NCBI GenBank assembly: GCA_007026445.1
Contig: VDMD01000203.1
Location: forward strand, 1-35,448
Source: Schizophyllum amplum
Lineage: Eukaryota; Basidiomycota; Agaricomycetes; Agaricales; Schizophyllaceae
Length of the DNA stretch: 35,448 nucleotides
Direction: 5' to 3'
This document shows positions 8,609 through 20,001 of the stretch, one piece after another (position 1 is the first letter of the stretch; every line of letters begins with the position of its first letter). Under the pieces are notes generated by a model. That model had not been told where the DNA came from. It ran no database searches and saw only the letters and a program-made list of their open reading frames with translations. The translations under genes and the position numbers were made by a program.

Positions 8609-11500
8609 ATGGCTCAAGCCGTGTACGATGAACATCCGTTAGAGCAGTATCTCAGAGGTAAGGGAGCTGCGTTCAGCGCTTCACAGTCTAATACTCTACC
8701 AGACGAGACCGGTGAGGTCCAGGAGTTGATGCCAGGCGCCTCCGCCGAATTCCCACCGCTTGACGACGAACGCGAAGCCCCCGATGGCGAATACGCGGAT
8801 ACCTTGACTCCCTTGCAGGGCTTTGTCCTCGAGCTCATTGAGGTGTGTGGTCTGCTACTGGAGGCCCGAGCGAACGCTGATGTCGTCCTTGCCGACAGGT
8901 CGTCTCAAATCTAGTTCAGCAGCTGAACGCGTCAAGCCTCCCCTCCTCTCCCTTCGTCGAGCGCTTCAAATACCACGTGATATCCTCCTCGCTCCTGGCC
9001 GACTCTGTCGCGCCGTCGTCAACGCGTTTGTCCGCCTCGCCGCCCACGCTGCCTGGCAATCTTGCAGACGACCAACAATCCATAGGTGGCGATTCAAATA
9101 GCAGCCGGCCATCCTTCGCAACTGTGCTCGCATCCTCAGAGTATCCAGGGTGGTATGTCTCCGGGGGCATCGCACTCCTCGCGTTGCTCCTGTCGATCGA
9201 AGCATATGCTCTCATTCTTCTCGTGTGCGTAGCTACCGCAGCCGTGTTAACGATGAACCAGGACAGCCCAGGGAGACCTGACTTTGCGGCCGTGAGTATG
9301 ATCTGCAGTGCCTCTCCTCTCATTGCTGAATTACTGGTAGACCTTGGACGTATTAGATGCGCTGGTGTCTGCGGGCAACATGTGGGACTCAGCGGTCTCA
9401 GAGGCGCTTCAAGCAATTGAGCGAGACGAGCAGCGGTACGTTCTGGATCTCGGGTATGCCAGCTATATACTGACTATATACCCAGCATGGCCACCAGCGC
9501 ATCCTCACCCTCAGCGGCCCCGACGTCGCCGCTACGGGTGGCACTCAACTCCTCTATGCACAGCACCCAGACCCAGTGCGATAACGTTCGACAATTGTTC
9601 GTGGCACTCACTTGCCCTACCGAACTTGCGCCTTTGGCCGAGATGTATGCGCCGTCGTCACCTTCAAGACCGCCATTTGCCGAGTTGCCCAACGCAGACC
9701 GTCCCCTCTCCCTGCCCACACGGAAACGGACGAGTTCCCTCACTTCGATGCCGACGCCAAGCATGAAGCGCTCGACTTGGAACGGCTCGTATGCCGCGCT
9801 CGCAAGAGCGGGAAGCCCGACGATGCAAGTGCTAACTCACCGGCAGAAGCGCCGCTCCGACCTATCATCGCTTCTGCAAGTCAGTGCTGGTTCCCCGGTC
9901 AAGTCTCGGAGCGCCCCGGGCACGCCCACCACTCCTGCACTGGATGGCGTGCGAGAAGAGGAGCCAGAGCCAGAGCTCGCTGACAGCCCGGGCGCTTCCA
10001 TGTCGAGCTTCGGGAGTGCAGCGCTTGACCTGCGCCGCAAGCGGCAAAGCATGGGCCTGCAGAGCTTTGGGATGTCCTCTGCGCGGAGTTCTCCTTCGCT
10101 GGGCTCAAGACATCCGCTCTCGCTCATGTCGCTCACGAGCTCGGTACATGACGCACTCGCGGCACGGCGGTATTCATGCGCACATCTGCTAGCGCTGCGC
10201 TTCGGCGACGATGACGACGAGTTGTATTGGGAGGACGTGCGCTCGGTCATGAGCCTGCTCACGGGCACGCTCGCGGACGTCACTGCGCGGCTCGCGGAAG
10301 CGTTCGAGGAGGTCGATACTCAGAAGCTCAGGGATGAGGTGCCAACACCGACACCATGGGACGCCGAATCGAGCTTTGGCGCGGACAGCCGCCGGTCGAG
10401 TCTCAACCTGGATCACATGAAGAACCGGCGTGTCAGTCTCAATATGGATGGCTCTCGCCGGTCCAGCGCTGGTGAGCTCCGGAATCGGCGGTCATCAATG
10501 CTGCGGCATGCGATGAACAATTTCGCGCCGACACCGGGGCCACTCACTCGTTTTGCTGCGCACGTTCATACTATCTCGTCTGCACTCGACGACGCCCGCG
10601 AGGAGCTCGAGCGTACCGTTGCTGCACTGAAGGAGGACGATGCGAGCCCGAGCACATCGCGGACGCAAGACGCAGAGCAGAAGCAGCATCCCGCCTCGCT
10701 GCGTACGAACGATTGCGTCGCGAACTTGGGCTCGCGCTGCGCGAGTGCGAGCGCGGGGCGCGATCGTCTGCTTGATGCCGTTGCCCCCGTCCCGCCACGG
10801 GCGCGGAGGACGACAGCGAGAGCTACCCCAGTCTCAGCCATGATCTCTCCGACGACTCGGATAAGCCTGAGCCAATGGATGAGGACAACGATCCCTACGG
10901 GGCATCGCCGCCCTCGAACCCGATGGCGAGTATGTCGGGCGCTGCGCCTGACTTCCGAGACGATGTCGCTACGACACTGCTGGCGAGCTCGCGGCTCCCG
11001 CCGCGGGTGTCGAGCAGGTGTTCGAGGACGACGCGGGCAGCGCGCTATTGCGCTTGCGTGAGCGGCCTAAGCTGGTCGCGCGAGGAGCGCATCAAGGCGG
11101 CGAGGGCTGCACGCGAGGCGCGAGCAGAGGAGTCCCCGCGCCCGTGGGTTTGGCCCCGGGCGGTGAGGTCGTGCAGGAGCTGAAGGACGTCATCTGGAAG
11201 GTCGGCGAGCGCCGGCGGCGGTTAACGCTCGACACCAAGCCCCCACTGTCGCAGAGCGCGCAGTCCCCCTTGGACACGCCGTCTCCTGAGTTTGAGGCGG
11301 CGCAGACGCCGCCTCGGATGCGATACGAGGACTCGACGCGTATGTCAATAGTGCTTGAAGATCTCCCCCGGATATCCCTCGAGATGCCAACGACAAGACG
11401 CTCGCAGTTCCTGCCGACGTTGCACGAGGACTCCCCCGTCATCCCGCGGGGCGACCTCCCGAGACTCCCGGCGTTCGAGGAGTTCGGCTACGGCGTATGA
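8609..11500 (+). CDS. Vezatin/Inp2-like myosin-binding membrane protein (C-terminal frame broken)
   Basis: Exons 8609-8657, 8703-8842, 8899-9291, 9341-9435 and 9486 onward share one frame. The protein starts MAQAVYDEHPLEQYLR; around residues 80-90 it has FVERFKYHVISSSLLA, then a hydrophobic stretch (WYVSGGIALLALLLS and on for about 30 residues) that is one or two membrane passes. After it come a helical soluble part, Ser-rich linkers and HVHTISSALDDAREELERT. This order resembles fungal vezatin/Inp2 proteins, which link membranes such as peroxisomes to class V myosin; I assign it by pattern, not by a search. From about 10647 the conserved-looking sequence hops between frames six times, with shifts near 10648, 10756, 10797, 10979, 11074 and 11135, mostly in short C or G runs, then ends in one frame at 11500. 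With those shifts about 897 residues would result. Intron 1 (45 nt) has no stop and keeps frame. Confidence 0.65.
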
Positions 11501-12332
11501 CCGTACACGTTTACCGGCCGCGACCCATAACGCGACGGCACCTCACACGCCCTACGGCGCTTTGAGCGAAGCATCATCATCCTGGCAACCCTCACCTTTC
11601 CCCCTCACACCCCCCGGCATACGCACACACACATATCTGGATCTGGAGCATCTTATTCCGTATTATTGCAGTTCGCTATCTATCCCTGGACCTCCCGCTG
11701 CGAGCGTGGATGTTATTACCTACTCTATCGACCAACACCCCGCCGGCTCTCCCCCCGTCCGCTATATAAAATGCGAACCTCTCCCCCTCACGTTCTTTTT
11801 TGGCCGTCTCCGGCCTTCGCTGTCGTTGATTATTAACCTAGGACCGTACACGCGTTTGTGTATGGTCGTACACGTCGCTTTATGTGATACATGTAGTCTT
11901 GCTGTTTGGACTTGGCACCGTTGGGTGGCTCGCGGTAGTCGATGTACTCGTAGAGTCGCTCATGCAAGGGGCCCTGTGCGAACCTATCGCTTGAGATTGG
12001 AGAAGGGCAACCATTGTGTACGCGTCAGATCTGAGATCTGATGGTCAGAGTAGCTCTTCTATATGCATCTCATTTGAGAGTCCGTCAGTTCGCCAGCTCA
12101 AAGCGCCGAAAAAAAACAATGGGCTGGAAGTACAATGGAGACCGTTACGTCAGAATCAACAAGCGCCCGATCGGCGTGACCGACGCGCTTTGTTGATTGA
12201 AACGCTCACGCGCGCAGTTCAAGTCTCATCGCCCCCTCCTCCTATTATCATCAGTCGTCGTGCTCTTATTTTGCCGACGTCGACGATCCATCACCAGTCG
12301 ACCTCTCCGCTGACTTAGCAAGCAAACCCACG
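11501..12332. other. Intergenic region with an isolated TATA box
   Basis: No gene is supported. It should hold the 3' end of the vezatin-like transcript and the promoter of the RING gene. A strong TATATAAAA lies at 11763-11771, but the next supported start codon is about 560 bases further on, so it may serve a long or spliced leader or an unseen transcript. A CAGATCTGAGATCTG string lies near 12026-12040. Confidence 0.4.
11763..11771 (+). promoter_or_regulatory. Orphan TATA box
   Basis: TATATAAAA is a full consensus match, followed within 30 bases by pyrimidine-rich DNA, as at a transcription start. No gene begins within 500 bases downstream in the frames I can support. Confidence 0.3.
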
Positions 12333-13734
12333 ATGGACCCATCCCCCTCGTCCCCCTCCCCCTCCGGATCTCGCTCCTTCCCCTCCTCTCCCTCTTATGA
12401 CGTCCCGTACTCACAGGACACTCCCCCTCCCCCACAATCCCCCGCGGCGCCGCCCGTGCGCTCCTCAGCCAGTTCCTCACCATCCACTCGTACGGGACGC
12501 ACCGCGCGCGGCGCACGTCCGCCGAACAAGAGGCGCAGATCGCCCGCTTTGTCGCGGGGCTGCCGAAGCTGGGCCCGCAGGACGTGGGCGCGGACGATGC
12601 GTGCCCGATCTGTCTGACGCCGTTTGCGGAGCTGCTGGGGATGGAGGGGAAGGGGAAGGGGCGCGACGTGTCGCCGAATGCGGAGGAGGGGAATGCGCGC
12701 GAGGTGTCCCCGCATGCGCATGGGGTGTCGCCGACGTCGGGGAGCGCGGCGCGCTCGCCTGGTAGGCGATACGGCTACGGCAGCGACTTTGTCTCTGGGT
12801 CAGATGTGTTGCGCGCGGAGCACGGTAGCGAGGAAGTACGTGGGGGCGTCACGAAGCTCCCGGGTTGCGGCCATGTCTTTTGCATGCATGAGTGCGTCCC
12901 ATGTATGCGTTCTCAGTTAAGATGTGTGCTAATCTTATCGCTCAGTCTCGTTGAATGGATAAACAATATGGTGCGCTGCGCCTGCATGGATCTCCTCCCA
13001 TCTGCATTTGCCTTCCTCCATACCTTCTATCCTCCCCTCCACCCACTCATTCCCTCATCTCTTTCCCAACCGCAACTGACATACTTCTCCAGCACGGCAG
13101 CTGCCCGACCTGCCGCCGGACCTACCTCGACATCCGCCCGCGAACCGACTCGGACGACGAGTCCTCGGATGGCGGCGAGTACGTCCCCGAGCGGGATGCG
13201 GACGAAGAAGATAGCTACGTGCTCGACGCCGACGACTTTAGCGAGCCAGACTGGGCTGATATCAACAACGAATGGGCTGACAGCAGCGGCGATTGGGCCG
13301 CAGGGGACGACAGCATTGAGTGGGAGGACCACCCGGTTACGGACCACCTCTCAGCGCTGGAGAACAACTCAGCCATAGTGAACTACTCAACGATTGAGGA
13401 CTACCAGACAGCGGAAGACGAGACGACGATGGATGACGATGTGGACCCCGCCTTCGCGGTGGACCTGGAGGGCGACGCGGAGATGACGGACGGGGAGGGC
13501 GACTGGGGGCTAACGGACGGCTCGTCGGACATCATGACCTCGGACGATGCAGACATGGGGTCCGCGCGGGATGATGCAGAAATGGATGGCGAGGATGGTG
13601 AGTGTTTCCGATGTGCGAGCGTCGGCTCCTTGCTAAAGCTGATCCGTTTCGCAGGCGTCAGCATTATGTTCGACATGGATGGCTACTCATCCAGCGCGGA
13701 CGAGGACTACGTCCCTCCCGGGGATGACAAGTGA
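12333..13734 (+). CDS. RING-finger protein, probable E3 ubiquitin ligase, acidic C-terminus
   Basis: Exons 12333-12891, 12946-12970, 13093-13597 and 13655-13734. A Pro/Ser-rich start (MDPSPSSPSPSGSR) is followed, in another frame, by LSQFLTIHSYGTHRARR and LPKLGPQDVGADDACPICL. The RING is split by two introns: CPIC, a long insert of about 85 residues, then CGHVFCMHDLVEWI and GSCPTCRRTYLDIRP. Asp replaces the usual sixth Cys or His ligand in CMHD, a variant also known from Rbx1-type RINGs. About 200 acidic residues follow (DDESSDGGEY and similar). RING proteins bring E2 enzymes to substrates; the substrate is unknown. No ATG opens the RING frame after the in-frame stop at 12398, so one base is probably missing near the C run at 12439-12443; with it the protein has 389 residues. 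The last intron (57 nt) has no stop and keeps frame. Confidence 0.75.
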
Positions 13735-14529
13735 TAGGCCAGTATTCGCTGTCCCGATCGAAGTGCGCCTCACAAGCGCCTTGTACAGTACTTCCGAGTT
13801 CATTGCTCCGCGCCTCGGTGCCAGCATCAATATGTCTTTCTCGCAACCAGGATACTTCAACTTGTGCAAAGCGTGTGGAATATGTCTGACATCATCTTCT
13901 ACTGTCCGGTCATTGTCTTCCTTTTCTTCCCTCAACTTGACGCATTACGTGGCTTTCGCGGTCGGGGCTAGAAACCGCTCATGAAGATATAATTAATAGC
14001 AAGGCAGACGAGGAACAAATGCATCGCGCTTGCCTTGCAATGCGTATACCTTCAGTCTTCATGGGATGCGACTCCGCGCAACGGTCGATCAGCGTCAGCG
14101 TAGCTTGGGACGACAATCACATCAAGATCTTGAGGACGAGATTCTGGACAAAATGGGCGTGCAGCCTGTACTACAAACTTAGAGGAGTTCGGGCTCTCGA
14201 ACGTTCTTCATTTCATAGAATGAACACGAATTGTGATACATACATTGAACTTCATTTGCATCAGACTATGTGCTGTCCACGAGAAACAACCGACTACGTC
14301 GACAGCAGAGGAGGGCCAACTTCTTAAGGCGCATTCCAGAAAGAGGTGTGAAAAGGCTGAAGCTTGAAGCCTGAGTGAGTGATGCGTCAGTTCACTGGTC
14401 TGAGATGCGCTGTTGAACTGGGATGTGGGAAGAACAACGGCGACCATGAACGACACAACGAAGAAATTGCAAGATGGAGTCGTGTGAATGGAGCACGAGC
14501 GAAGGCGGGAAGAACACGAGTAAAGCCCA
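13735..14529. other. Region between convergent genes
   Basis: No independent gene is supported. The right part may hold the last intron and exon of the minus-strand small protein: a donor at 14537, an acceptor at 14418 and a short exon ending at 14392 would replace its final residue by a nine-residue end. The left part is the 3' region of the RING gene. Confidence 0.4.
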
Positions 14530-15125
14530 TCACACACCTTTACGCTCCATCGACTCTCGCGCGTTGACATCAAGGTCAGTCTCGGGCAACTGAATCGACG
14601 GATTCCAAAAGTCCTTCTGCTTGATCTGTTTCTCCTCGATCTCCTCGCGCGGAAAAAGCCTGTGGTAATGAGGCGTCGTGGCGATCACCCAGGTCACGCC
14701 CTTTTCCTCGGGATCGCGGGGATTAGTGACCACACAACAGTTCATGTCGTTGTACTGGTCGAATATGAGGTTCAGCAAGTAGTTCATCTCGCCGGTGTCG
14801 TCCACGTTGTTCGGAGGTCTCATCTTCAGCCTATCCGCTATCATAGTTGCCCAGCGAAAGGCCTCCTCGTGGGTGAGTGGATAGCCGCCACGAATGACGC
14901 GCTCAACACGTTCGTTCTGGCCACTGGATGTATGATTAGGCCGACAACCACAGCACGAGGCAGGCAAGCAAGTCTACATAGCTCTGGTACCATCACGGAA
15001 AATGCAACAAGGTCAGGTCCAAGGAAAAGGGAAAGGGAAAAGGCAAGGGCAGGCCCTGGCAGGGCAAAAGGTGTGGCAGTTGCGAGCAGAAGTTGAAGTT
15101 GAAGTTCAACTTACGATGACATCAT
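14530..15125 (-). CDS. Small conserved-looking protein of unknown function
   Basis: Not recognised. The frame on 14923-14530 reads GQNERVERVIRGGYPLTHEE, then a helical ATMIADRLKMRP, MNYLLNLIFDQYNDMNCCVV and WVIATTPHYHRLFP, with a charged end. Its even amino-acid use and lack of low complexity suggest a real gene. A first exon of only 11 bases (15125-15115, MMSS) before a GTAAGT donor joins it through a 191-nt intron whose end has a CCTAATC branch-like site; an upstream in-frame stop fixes this ATG. This gives 134 residues ending KGV. A GTGTGT donor just before the stop could instead splice to a short exon ending QQRISDQ. No signal peptide, membrane segment or metal motif is seen. It is divergent from the Ser/Thr-rich membrane protein gene. 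Confidence is in the coding call, not in any role. Confidence 0.6.
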
Positions 15126-15562
15126 GCGTCATGCGCGTCTCGCGGACAGCGCTTGATAGGCGAGAGTTATAGTCTGGCCTAGCGCTAACGAGGACGCGTC
15201 GCCTGCTCTCCAAGACTCTAGTTCAGCTTCAGCAAGTGAGATGGCATGCGGACTTGTCGTCGCAGCTGGTCGACCTGGCGACCGAGTCGGCCGCCGGAAC
15301 AGCGGTCCGAAGTGCGCCCGTTGCAGCAAACACACGCAAAGCTGCCTCCATCTTCAACCGCGACGAGCACCAGCGCCCGTTCGCCATTCCCGCCCGCTCG
15401 ACTCGCCGAGCGTCTCCCCTCTTTCCCCCCTCATTCCTTTGCAAAACAAGATCAGCGCAGGCGCCGGCCAGTGCAACAGCGAGTCCTACCCACACAAACT
15501 TCCTGCTGCCCCGACCTGGCTTCTATCAGCCGGTTGTACTTTGTGTATAAGATATAGTAAAC
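15126..15562. promoter_or_regulatory. Shared divergent promoter region
   Basis: This 437-base gap lies between the start codons of the small unknown gene (minus) and the Ser/Thr-rich membrane protein gene (plus). GTATAAGATATAG lies only about 17 bases before the plus-strand ATG, too close for a normal TATA box unless the leader is extremely short. The preceding 130 bases are pyrimidine-rich on the plus strand. Confidence 0.45.
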
Positions 15563-17039
15563 ATGTCTGCGAACGTCCTCGAGATCCACAAGCGCATCGT
15601 CGCGAAGCGCCAGGCGGACGGCGGTGCGGCCACGGGCGCTGAGGGAGGCGACAACGCCTCCGCTGCCGTCCCGACCACCGCAGCCACCAGCCCGGCTGCT
15701 GGTGACGGTGCTGGTACTGGTCAGTGATTGCTTGCTTTCTACACCCGCAAAACTAATCTCGAACAGAGCAATCGTCTGTGGAGTCCGACCCCGCTCCATC
15801 AACAACGGCAGAGACGCCCGCCGAGACCACCGCGCCTGCCGACACTGCTCCTGCCACCTCGCAGGAGTCCGTGCCCCCGACGACCTCCAGCACGCCCCCC
15901 GTGCAGGAGACTTCATCGATTGTCGAGTCCCCGACATCGTCGTCCGAGGTCCAGGTAGTTACGGCGACGGCGACCTCCACCTCGGTCGCCACCTCCACGC
16001 CCTCGTTCACGCCCGAGACCACCTCCACCCCGCCGCCCCAAACCACCCGGTCCTCGTCGTCCCGCTCATCGTCCTCATCGCCGGCCTCAAATGCCCGCGT
16101 CGCCAACACTTCCTCATCATCTTCGGTTCCCACGGTGGGTACCCTGCAACATCAACCGCGCTCTCGTTGACTGACTGACCACACAGACGCACTCATCGAC
16201 CGCTGCCGCCGCGCTCGCCACGGGTGCGCGTGCCACCACGCTTGCCACGTCCCACGTCTCAAGCATCAGCCTCACGGGCGCCGCAGCCACCGCCAGCTCC
16301 ACGGCCAGCAACTCTGCCGCAAAGGCCACCGGCGCCGTCAGCACCGGCGCCATCGCCGGCGGTGTCATCGGCGGCCTCGCCGGTCTCGGACTCATCGCCT
16401 TCCTCCTCCTCTGGTGCACCGTGAGCCAGATGCATGTCTTTTTTGTTTTGATCTCGTCTCACCCCTCGCCAGAAACGCAAGCAGCGCCGCGACCGCGAGT
16501 TCAGCACCCGCCGCGCGACCATGGGCGGCATGTCCTTCGTCGACACCAGCCGCCCCATGACCGTCATGACCGAGAAGCCCGTCTTCACCGACCCGCACGC
16601 ACCCATGCCGCCCGCCGCGCCCTTCGCTGGCAGCATGGGAGGCGGCAACCGCGACTCCGTGGCCAGCGTCAACATCGCCGGCCGCGGCGCCACAGGCGGC
16701 GGGTACGGCGACTACGACCCGCACGCCTACGACGCGGAGGGCGGCGCGCACTACGCGAGCGGCGACGCTGGGCAGTACTCGGGCAACGCGTACACGGACG
16801 ACGACATGTACAACGCGCACCCGATGCAGCACCACGACCCGTCGTCGTACGGCGGGTGGCAGGGCGGCGCGGCGGGCTACTCCGACCAGGCGCACGCCGG
16901 GTACGCGGACGTGGAGCGCGAGCAGGGCCAGCACGGATACGACCAGAATGCGTACGCGTTCACGGCGGACGGCCAGCAGCAGGGCGCGTACGGGTACAGC
17001 GACCACACGCACCAGCACAATGCCGGCTACGCGCAGTGA
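15563..17039 (+). CDS. Single-pass Ser/Thr-rich membrane protein, cell-wall-sensor-like
   Basis: Exons 15563-15719, 15767-16134, 16187-16420 and 16473-17039 give 441 residues. Residues 1-52 start MSANVLEIHKRIVAKRQADG with no hydrophobic signal peptide. Residues 53-225 are very rich in Ser, Thr, Pro and Ala, as in O-mannosylated wall-spanning stalks. Residues 228-251 (GAIAGGVIGGLAGLGLIAFL and on) form one membrane helix with small-residue packing, followed by the basic stop KRKQRRDRE. The cytoplasmic tail is rich in Gly, Tyr, Asp and His (YDPHAYDAEGG, YGYSDHTHQHNAGYAQ). The architecture resembles fungal Mid2/Wsc- or Skg6-type proteins, but no Cys-rich WSC domain is present, so the sensor role is inferred. 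All introns end in clean AG sites and each keeps the Ser/Thr or tail composition. A tract of pyrimidine-rich DNA follows the stop. Confidence 0.85.
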
Positions 17040-17682
17040 TCGGCTCGCTACGCGCAGCAGTCGTCTCGCCAGCCTATACGCCACGTCCGCCACGGTCCTC
17101 ACGTCAACGCCTCACTCGTTCGCACTCCTTTGTCTGCCTCCTCTTCTGTTGCCATGTTCGCAACCACCGTGTTCATGTCCGTTACCACCATGTCCATGCC
17201 CGTTATCACCAGTGTCGCTCGCCTTCTCGGCCTACTCATTCCTCCCACTCACCCTCTTCCGGCGCTAACCCGTCTCCTCGTCTTTTTCTTCTCTCATGCA
17301 GCGCGTTGCGCGTTCCCACTGTTGTGCAGCGCTTTACGCGTCGCACTTCCGTGCAACGCCCCGCGCTTGTCATGGCCTATACCTCGTCTTGCCCTCTTCG
17401 CTTTCTTTACTGTATATATTCGTGCATCTTATCCTGTACCCCTGCATGGTCTCCGACGGCGGGCCCTCGTGGACTCTGGAGCCGAAGGACTACTGCATTT
17501 ACTATGGCTCACCCTCAGCCCCTGTAGCTAGCTGACCTGTGGCTCTTGTAGCTGCCGCTCATCCCCCGCGTAGCCTCCCTTGTCCCTCCCCATCCACGTA
17601 CCCCACCTCTCGGAGTTCCTGCAGCTGTACTTCTTCTGCATTATCTGTTTTCTTTCTGTGGAGCTACTACTGATGACCACAC

Positions 17683-17799
17683 GGCTACATATCCATCCCT
17701 GTGTAATCGGGCTACATATACACCCCGTATGTAGTCAGCGGCGTACTTTTAGTAGAGCGACGTATTCGTCGACGATGTAGTCGACATGCCAATGTAGTC
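17683..17799. repeat. Short direct repeats GGCTACATAT and ATGTAGTC
   Basis: GGCTACATAT occurs at 17683-17692 and 17710-17719; ATGTAGTC at 17729-17736, 17775-17782 and 17792-17799, two of them followed by a similar AGCGGCGT string. They lie in non-coding DNA downstream of the Ser/Thr-rich membrane protein gene. Confidence 0.5.
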
Positions 17800-20001
17800 G
17801 AGCGGCGTTCTTCTTTTTTTGTAGTTGAGGCGCGCGTACTCTGAGCGATCGACGCTGCGTACAATACTCGTATCTAGAGCGCTTTCTTTGTTGATAATAA
17901 TGGGTTCAATTGATAATACATTTGGATGATTGGACACAAGTGTCGACGTTGCGGCCAGGTTGGAAGGTCCGAAGCTTCAAGAAGGGCGAGGAAAGGCCGA
18001 AGGCGGAGGGACATCGTTCCTTCGCGCTGATTGACGCGGGCGCCGCAGTCATGCCTCATTCGTATCGATACAATGACATTGGGTATGACAACGCAGTGAG
18101 CCGGGCAGCAGTGAGGAAGACTGTAGCCCATATGTACAGTCGCGGCGATCCCGCACCGCCAAGGAGTCGTGGCGCCCCGCGCAGCGCGCTGCAGTCGGAG
18201 TGCATGATGAGGTCTGGCTAACAGCGCGGGCCTCGCGTGACTGCGATGAATGGGCGGTCAGTGTACAGGAGCGCTCTCAAGCACCCATACCGCACCTTGT
18301 TCTATCCATGGAGCAAGCGATCTGGGCACCTCATTCCATCAGGATTTTGACCGCCATTGCTACACATGCTATAGCGACGTATGGTGATAGTCGCTCGCCT
18401 GTAAAGGTGGTCAGCCCCGCAAATTCGGCGGGCGTAGGGCTCCCGTGACACACCTATCCGTGCAGACATCCAGAAGAGCCCAAGGAACCTGCGCGGTGCA
18501 GTCAGTAAACGAGAGAGAGAGGCTCAAGTGGGGACGCACCCCTCCTTATTGCGGTCTATTATGCGCGGCATGATCCCCCGGACATATGTGCATGTGCAGA
18601 TAACGAGGAGGATGACGAGCAGCAGGTCTTGAAAGTTGAAGAGGGCGGACTGCGGGGAGTGAAGCCGGTCAGTCCGTTTTCTTCAGCGTTGCAGAGGCTA
18701 TGACGCGCACCATGATGACGTTACGAGGTCAAACTCCAGTCAGTCAGAGGCGGACAAAGGAGGCAGGGGAACACCGATGCAGAGGGGAGACGATGGCGGT
18801 GAGAGGCATGAACGCGCCGCCACGCCTGTCGCCACGCTCGTCCAAGCGGCGCCGGTGGCTGTACTTGCCTACTTTCCGAAAAAGGAAGGCTTTGTTTGCG
18901 TACCTTGCGCACCGCGGGACCTCTTCGCATGAGTTCCTCTGCTCGGTGTCTCAGTAAAGTCACGTCGATAAACTTTAAGCGGTACCTCGGATATCCGGCG
19001 CTGACAGAAAGTAATTCGCTCAATTAACTGATGGAAGATATCCGACTGTCCCTCCTCAGCCATCGCGTGCCATAAGGACATGTCCTATGACAAGGCGTAA
19101 ATACTTCCTTTACCATAAATTTAAAACACCGGTGTATTTCTAGTCCTACGTCGCGCTGTATAGCCAGGCCTTCACGTATGAGGTCCAGATAGCAAAGGAA
19201 GGTAATGCAGCGGCGGGGATTCTCCGCGCGGGCTAGCGCCGGGACGAACGTCTGTTCAATGGAGAAGCAGCGAGTCCGATGTCTGGCACAAAGGTATGTG
19301 TGAAGGTCGATATAGCTCACCGCACGGGATGTAGCAAGTCGATACAGGCTGCATACAGATAGCGTCTGGGGCGCTATATTGCGCCATATAGTGCAAGGCA
19401 ACGGTGAGAGCTCGCATTGACTTGCACCAGACTTGCACGCAGTCACTAAAGGCCTCTCGTGGCCGTCGACTTCTTGCCATGGCAGGCAACGATAACGCAA
19501 CGCTGAAATCGCAGGCAGAATCGCACTATCGGCGCTGTACACTGGTACATCAGCGCAGGCCATGCTCACCGCTGTAACCTCGCGTAGCGACTGCAGACCC
19601 AGCCTCGACGCACCCTGTGCCCGCTGCATTGTGCGCAATTTCACGGGATATGTGCAGCGCGGAGCATCTGTTCCAGGCGCACATAGAGGCGACGTTTGAT
19701 CCTTCACGCGAGAGGTCCGCGCCTGGATTCGGTGGGAAAACACATGCCAGCCGCTCAGTCAGTACAGCGCGGCACTGATGGGAACGCGATACGATACCGC
19801 CTTTGCGAGTTTCGCGTTCGCCATGGAGAGGACGCCATCCATACTGGAGTCTGGGGGTCAGCACTTTTGGAAAGAAGAACGTTGGTCCCATGACCCAGGG
19901 TCGAAAAACGTATGAATAGCCTTTGATCCCGTCAAGTAATCTTATCTAATCGCTGCCGTGAAATTCCCTCACTCAAGAATCACATGTCAGTTGCGCACCT
20001 C

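Noticed and set aside
16392..17102. Minus-strand 236-codon open frame rich in Val and Arg
   Set aside because: It lies antisense to the tail of the Ser/Thr-rich membrane protein and reflects its Gly/Tyr/His codon bias.
19024..19743. Minus-strand 239-codon open frame, the longest in the gene-poor block
   Set aside because: Random-looking Cys/Arg-rich sequence without domains, transmembrane pattern or introns; chance is likely in GC-rich DNA.
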